Made by a program: the position numbers and the translations under genes. From JAFGHJ01 sp964631335 (GTDB taxonomy: Bacteria > Hydrothermota > UBA3072): a stretch of 7,422 bases of DNA. Numbering within the stretch: position 1 is the stretch's first letter; each line of letters opens with the position of its first letter. The stretch lies in contig CAZVXD010000089.1 in assembly GCA_964631335.1 (NCBI GenBank), forward strand, positions 1 through 7,422. The letters run 5' to 3'. The notes below the pieces were generated by a model, which did no database searches, was not told the DNA's origin, and was given only the letters and a program-made list of their open reading frames with translations. Shown here piece by piece: positions 4,813 to 7,422 of the stretch.

Positions 4813-6374
4813 AAGAGGTAAAGATTAAAAACGCGCTAATATCCGTTTATGACAAAAAGGGGATAATCGATCTAGCGCGTGAATTGGATAAAAAAGGAAT
4901 AAATATAATATCGACTTCGGGAACACACGCAAAGTTAGCGGAAGAGGGGATTAAAGCAACAAAGGTCGAAGATATCGCCACCAGTCCGGAATTGCTCGAC
5001 GGGCGCGTAAAAACATTGCAGCCCGAAATTTTCGCGTCTATTCTCGTAAATAAGGAAAAAAAGGGACATCTCGAACAACTGCAAGAATTGAATCTCGAAC
5101 CGATCGATCTCGTAATTGTAAACCTATACCCTTTTAAATCAGGGCTCGACAGAAATCTTTCCGACGATGAAATGATAGAATTAATAGATATCGGAGGAGC
5201 TTCTCTTATCAGGGCGGGCGCCAAAAATTACAAAAGTTGTCTTGTCTTATCCGACCCTTCGGATTATAAGGTTTTTATAGAAAAAATCAAAGAAAATAAA
5301 GGCTCTATTCCGCTCGATTACAGAAAAAGACAGGCAGCAAAAGCTTTCCGCCAATTATCTTTTTACAATAAAATGATAGCGGACTATTACGATAAATCGC
5401 TGGGAAAAGATAAAGAAGAACTTCCCAATTTACTATCTATCGACTGCGAAAAGACAATGGATCTACGATACGGAGAAAATCCTCATCAGAAGAGTTCCCT
5501 TTATAGATTTACGGATAGCAAAATAAGTCTGGTAGACGCTGAAAAATTATGGGGAAAACCTATGTCATATAATAACTGGATGGATACCGACGGGGCTATA
5601 GGTTCGGTATCAGAATTTGATAAAACCTGCGTATCTATTATCAAACACGCTGCTCCCTGCGGTATAGCTGTCGCAGATGGAATATTGGACGCATTCAAAA
5701 AAGCTCAAAGCTGCGATCCTCTTTCCGCTTTCGGGGGAATCATCTCTACTAACAGGGAAATAGATCTTCCTACCGCGAAAGAAATCAACAAGTCATTTTT
5801 TGAAGTTATCATAGCTCCCGGGTACGAAGAGCAGGCTCTTTCCAAACTTAAAGAAAAGAAAAACCTGCGTGTTTTAGAAGCTAAAGCGGAACTGTTTTCT
5901 AACTTAGACTATTTGAAATGTTATCCGATAACGGGAGGAGTTTTAATTCAACAAAGTGACTCTTTAATGGAAAATTCTAATACCTGGGAGGTTGCCAGCA
6001 AAAGAGAACCGACTCAAGAAGAATTAGAAGACCTCGACTTCGCATGGAGGGTTGTCAAATGGGTTAAATCCAACGGTATCGTTCTGGCGAAGGATTTACA
6101 AACAATAGGAATCGGTACCGGACAGCCTTCGAGGGTCGATTCAGTCGAAATTTCAATCCTCAAGGCAAAAAAACACGGACATGAGACAAAAGGTTCCGTT
6201 CTGGCATCGGACGCTTTTTTCCCTTTCAGAGATTCAATCGATAAGGCAAAAGAGGCCGGCGTAACTGCCGTAGTCGAGCCGGGCGGTTCGGTGAGGGACA
6301 ATGAAGTTATAGAAGCCGCGAACGAACACGATATAGCTCTTTTATTTACGGGAACAAGACATTTCAGGCATTGA
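4809..6374 (+). CDS. purH: Bifunctional AICAR formyltransferase / IMP cyclohydrolase
   Basis: Catalyses the last two steps of de novo purine synthesis: AICAR plus 10-formyl-THF to FAICAR, then ring closure to IMP. At 521 residues it is full length. The N-terminal MGS-like cyclohydrolase domain (about 1-145) has SVYDKKG, STSGT (35-39), LLDGRVKTL (62-70), DLVIVNLYPF and DIGGASLIRAGAKNY with Lys139. Position 71, where KTLHP is usual, is Gln. The C-terminal transformylase domain has LRYGENPHQ (219-227), GKPMSYNNWMD, IIKHAAPCG (Lys279, His280), DPLSAFGGII, VKSNGI (Asn422), GIGTGQPSRVDSV, and the end signature SDAFFPFRDSIDKA...EPGGSVRDNEVI...TGTRHFRH. The Lys-His pair and Asn422 match the known transformylase active site. 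The ATG overlaps the MerR gene stop (ATGA) with AAGGA 7 nt upstream. It is the last gene of the unit and converges with ruvB. Confidence 0.97.
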   Translation: MKEVKIKNALISVYDKKGIIDLARELDKKGINIISTSGTHAKLAEEGIKATKVEDIATSPELLDGRVKTLQPEIFASILVNKEKKGHLEQLQELNLEPIDLVIVNLYPFKSGLDRNLSDDEMIELIDIGGASLIRAGAKNYKSCLVLSDPSDYKVFIEKIKENKGSIPLDYRKRQAAKAFRQLSFYNKMIADYYDKSLGKDKEELPNLLSIDCEKTMDLRYGENPHQKSSLYRFTDSKISLVDAEKLWGKPMSYNNWMDTDGAIGSVSEFDKTCVSIIKHAAPCGIAVADGILDAFKKAQSCDPLSAFGGIISTNREIDLPTAKEINKSFFEVIIAPGYEEQALSKLKEKKNLRVLEAKAELFSNLDYLKCYPITGGVLIQQSDSLMENSNTWEVASKREPTQEELEDLDFAWRVVKWVKSNGIVLAKDLQTIGIGTGQPSRVDSVEISILKAKKHGHETKGSVLASDAFFPFRDSIDKAKEAGVTAVVEPGGSVRDNEVIEAANEHDIALLFTGTRHFRH

Positions 6375-6377
6375 TCA

Positions 6378-6496
6378 GGTTTTAGGTCCTTGGTCTTGGG
6401 TTTTAGTAAAAAACTATAAAAAGTCCGAGTGTATCCGAGTTAATTAAGGAATTATGGGGTGGGATTCTGGCCACTGGCTTCTAACTTCTGGATTCT
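6378..6496. repeat. Degenerate short repeats in the purH/ruvB convergent gap
   Basis: The 122-nt gap consists largely of short imperfect repeats: GGTTTTAG at 6378-6385 and 6399-6406 flanking GGTCCTTGGTCTTGGG; TCCGAGT at 6424-6430 and 6434-6440, exactly 10 nt apart; and TTCTGG at 6465-6470 and 6486-6491, with related CACTGGCTTCT between. The last block runs right up to the ruvB stop codon. I see no stem-loop with a T-run for either convergent gene, so termination here is not explained by a standard intrinsic terminator. Confidence 0.55.
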
Positions 6497-7422
6497 TTAA
6501 AATAATGTTTTCCCTTTACCCCTGGGAGTTTTAATTTTTAAATGTTCATAAGCGAGGGCGGTTGCTTCTCTCCCCTGTGGAGTTCTTTTTAAAAAACCGC
6601 TTACTATTAAATAAGGTTCAAAGACTTCTTCTATTGTTTCAGCCTTCTCTCCCACCGAGGTAGCAAGAGTTTTTAATCCCACTGGACCTCCGCTGTATTT
6701 TTCTATTATGCTCTTTAGTATAGCTTTATCCATAACATCGAGCCCGCGGGTATCCACTTCGAGCTGTTCGAGAGCGTACCTCGTTATCTCCAGGTCGATT
6801 TCCCCCTTACCCTTAACCTCGGCAAAATCCCTAACTCTTCTAAGGAGTCGATTCGCGATTCTGGGAGTCCCTCTGGCTCTCTTCGCTATTTCGTCAGACG
6901 CGTCATCACTGACTTTTATATCGAGTATTGTAGAAGAACGCCCGATTATTTGACTTAAATCCTCAGGTTCATAATGATTTAAACGGGGCATATACCCGAA
7001 TCTCGAACGGAGGGGCGCCGATAGAAGGCCCGTTCTGGTAGTCGCCCCCACGAGAGTAAAAGGCTGCAGATTGATTTCGATAGATCTGGCGGCAGGCCCG
7101 GAATCTATCATTATATTTATGGCAAAATCTTCCATAGCCTGATACAAATATTCTTCCACATCTTTATTCACTCTATGTATTTCATCTATAAATAACACGT
7201 CAAATCTGTGAAGCTTCGTAAGAATACCTGCCAGATCTCTCGGTCTTTGAAGAATGGGACCGGCTACGGAAATAATTTCGACTCCCATTTCTCTGGCAAT
7301 TATATGAGCGAGTGTTGTCTTACCGAGTCCCGGTGGACCAAAAAGAAGAACATGATCGAGAGGATCCTCCCTCTTTTTAGCCGCTTTTGTAAAAACTTCG
7401 AGATTCTCCTTTACCCTTTCCT
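6497..7422 (-). CDS. ruvB: Holliday junction branch migration helicase RuvB, 5' end beyond window
   Basis: AAA+ motor of the RuvABC complex, which drives branch migration at Holliday junctions with RuvA. The reading frame runs open from the right edge (7420) through 307 codons to TAA at 6499-6497. The internal ATG at 7288 is not the start: the 44 codons before it read ERVKENLEVFTKAAKKR...LDHVLLFGPPGLGKTTLAHIIARE, which contain the Walker A motif (codons 7339 to 7313). Walker B is DVLFIDEIHR (Asp codon at 7186-7184). Sensor 1 lies in VGATTR, the arginine finger in LRSRFG, sensor 2 in RGTPRIANRLLRRVRDFAEV, and the C-terminal winged helix in GGPVGLKTLA...EPYLIVSGFLKRTPQGREATALAYEHL. About 15-35 N-terminal residues are missing off the edge. 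No oddity in key residues. ruvA or ruvC may lie upstream, outside this window. Confidence 0.97.
   Translation of the reverse strand, partial: ERVKENLEVFTKAAKKREDPLDHVLLFGPPGLGKTTLAHIIAREMGVEIISVAGPILQRPRDLAGILTKLHRFDVLFIDEIHRVNKDVEEYLYQAMEDFAINIMIDSGPAARSIEINLQPFTLVGATTRTGLLSAPLRSRFGYMPRLNHYEPEDLSQIIGRSSTILDIKVSDDASDEIAKRARGTPRIANRLLRRVRDFAEVKGKGEIDLEITRYALEQLEVDTRGLDVMDKAILKSIIEKYSGGPVGLKTLATSVGEKAETIEEVFEPYLIVSGFLKRTPQGREATALAYEHLKIKTPRGKGKTLF

Noticed and set aside
4847..5224. Open frame of 125 codons on the minus strand inside purH
   Set aside because: It is antisense to the conserved cyclohydrolase domain and rich in Ser/Arg/Pro, as expected of a shadow. No initiation signal was seen.
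7286..7288. ATG at 7288 as the ruvB start
   Set aside because: The frame continues upstream to the window edge and includes the essential Walker A motif, so the true start is outside the window.

Overview
The window carries ordinary bacterial housekeeping genes plus an iron-uptake operon. The DNA is AT-rich by eye, with many AT-ending codons. The bacterial markers are RuvB, a bifunctional PurH and NAD(P)-type GpsA. A lipobox-bearing lipoprotein of the DUF4382 type suggests, but does not prove, a cell envelope with an outer membrane. The spaces between genes hold several kinds of degenerate, short-unit repeats (CACAGAG-type, AT-rich AAAT-type, TCCAAAGTC-type, TTCTGG-type). I associate these with poorly cultivated, metagenome-derived bacterial lineages. 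I cannot name the phylum from this sequence alone.

Layout. (1) Positions 1-532, minus strand: the 5' part of a DUF4382-like lipoprotein gene that starts with TTG and was missed by an ATG/GTG search. It has its own RBS and a sigma70-like promoter. (2) Positions 533-863: a gene-poor gap holding a small GC-rich hairpin and a nested, imperfect inverted repeat of about 235 bp. (3) Positions 864-3311, plus strand: a promoter, a perfect 22-bp palindrome (probable operator), and three overlapping genes: a DtxR/MntR-family metalloregulator, a FeoA with an Arg/Gly-rich insertion, and a short FeoB ferrous iron transporter. (4) Positions 3312-3523: a gap with TCCAAAGTC repeats and a possible promoter. 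(5) Positions 3524-6374, plus strand: gpsA, a small MerR-type DNA-binding protein gene and purH, joined by two 4-nt ATGA overlaps. (6) Positions 6375-6496: a convergent gap with more degenerate repeats and no clear terminator. (7) Positions 6497-7422, minus strand: ruvB, lacking its 5' end at the window edge.

How the genes fit together. The regulator-feoA-feoB unit looks like a self-contained, metal-responsive Fe(II) import operon. The operator lies between the -10 box and the ribosome binding site, so the regulator probably represses its own transcription and that of feoAB when metal is replete. The gpsA-merR-purH unit links phospholipid precursor synthesis and the last two steps of IMP synthesis to a small HTH protein of unknown target. 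I found no RNA genes, CRISPR array, insertion sequence or defence system. The most distinctive observations are the operator/promoter layout, the Arg-rich FeoA, the compact FeoB with a natural His run, and the nested intergenic repeat.
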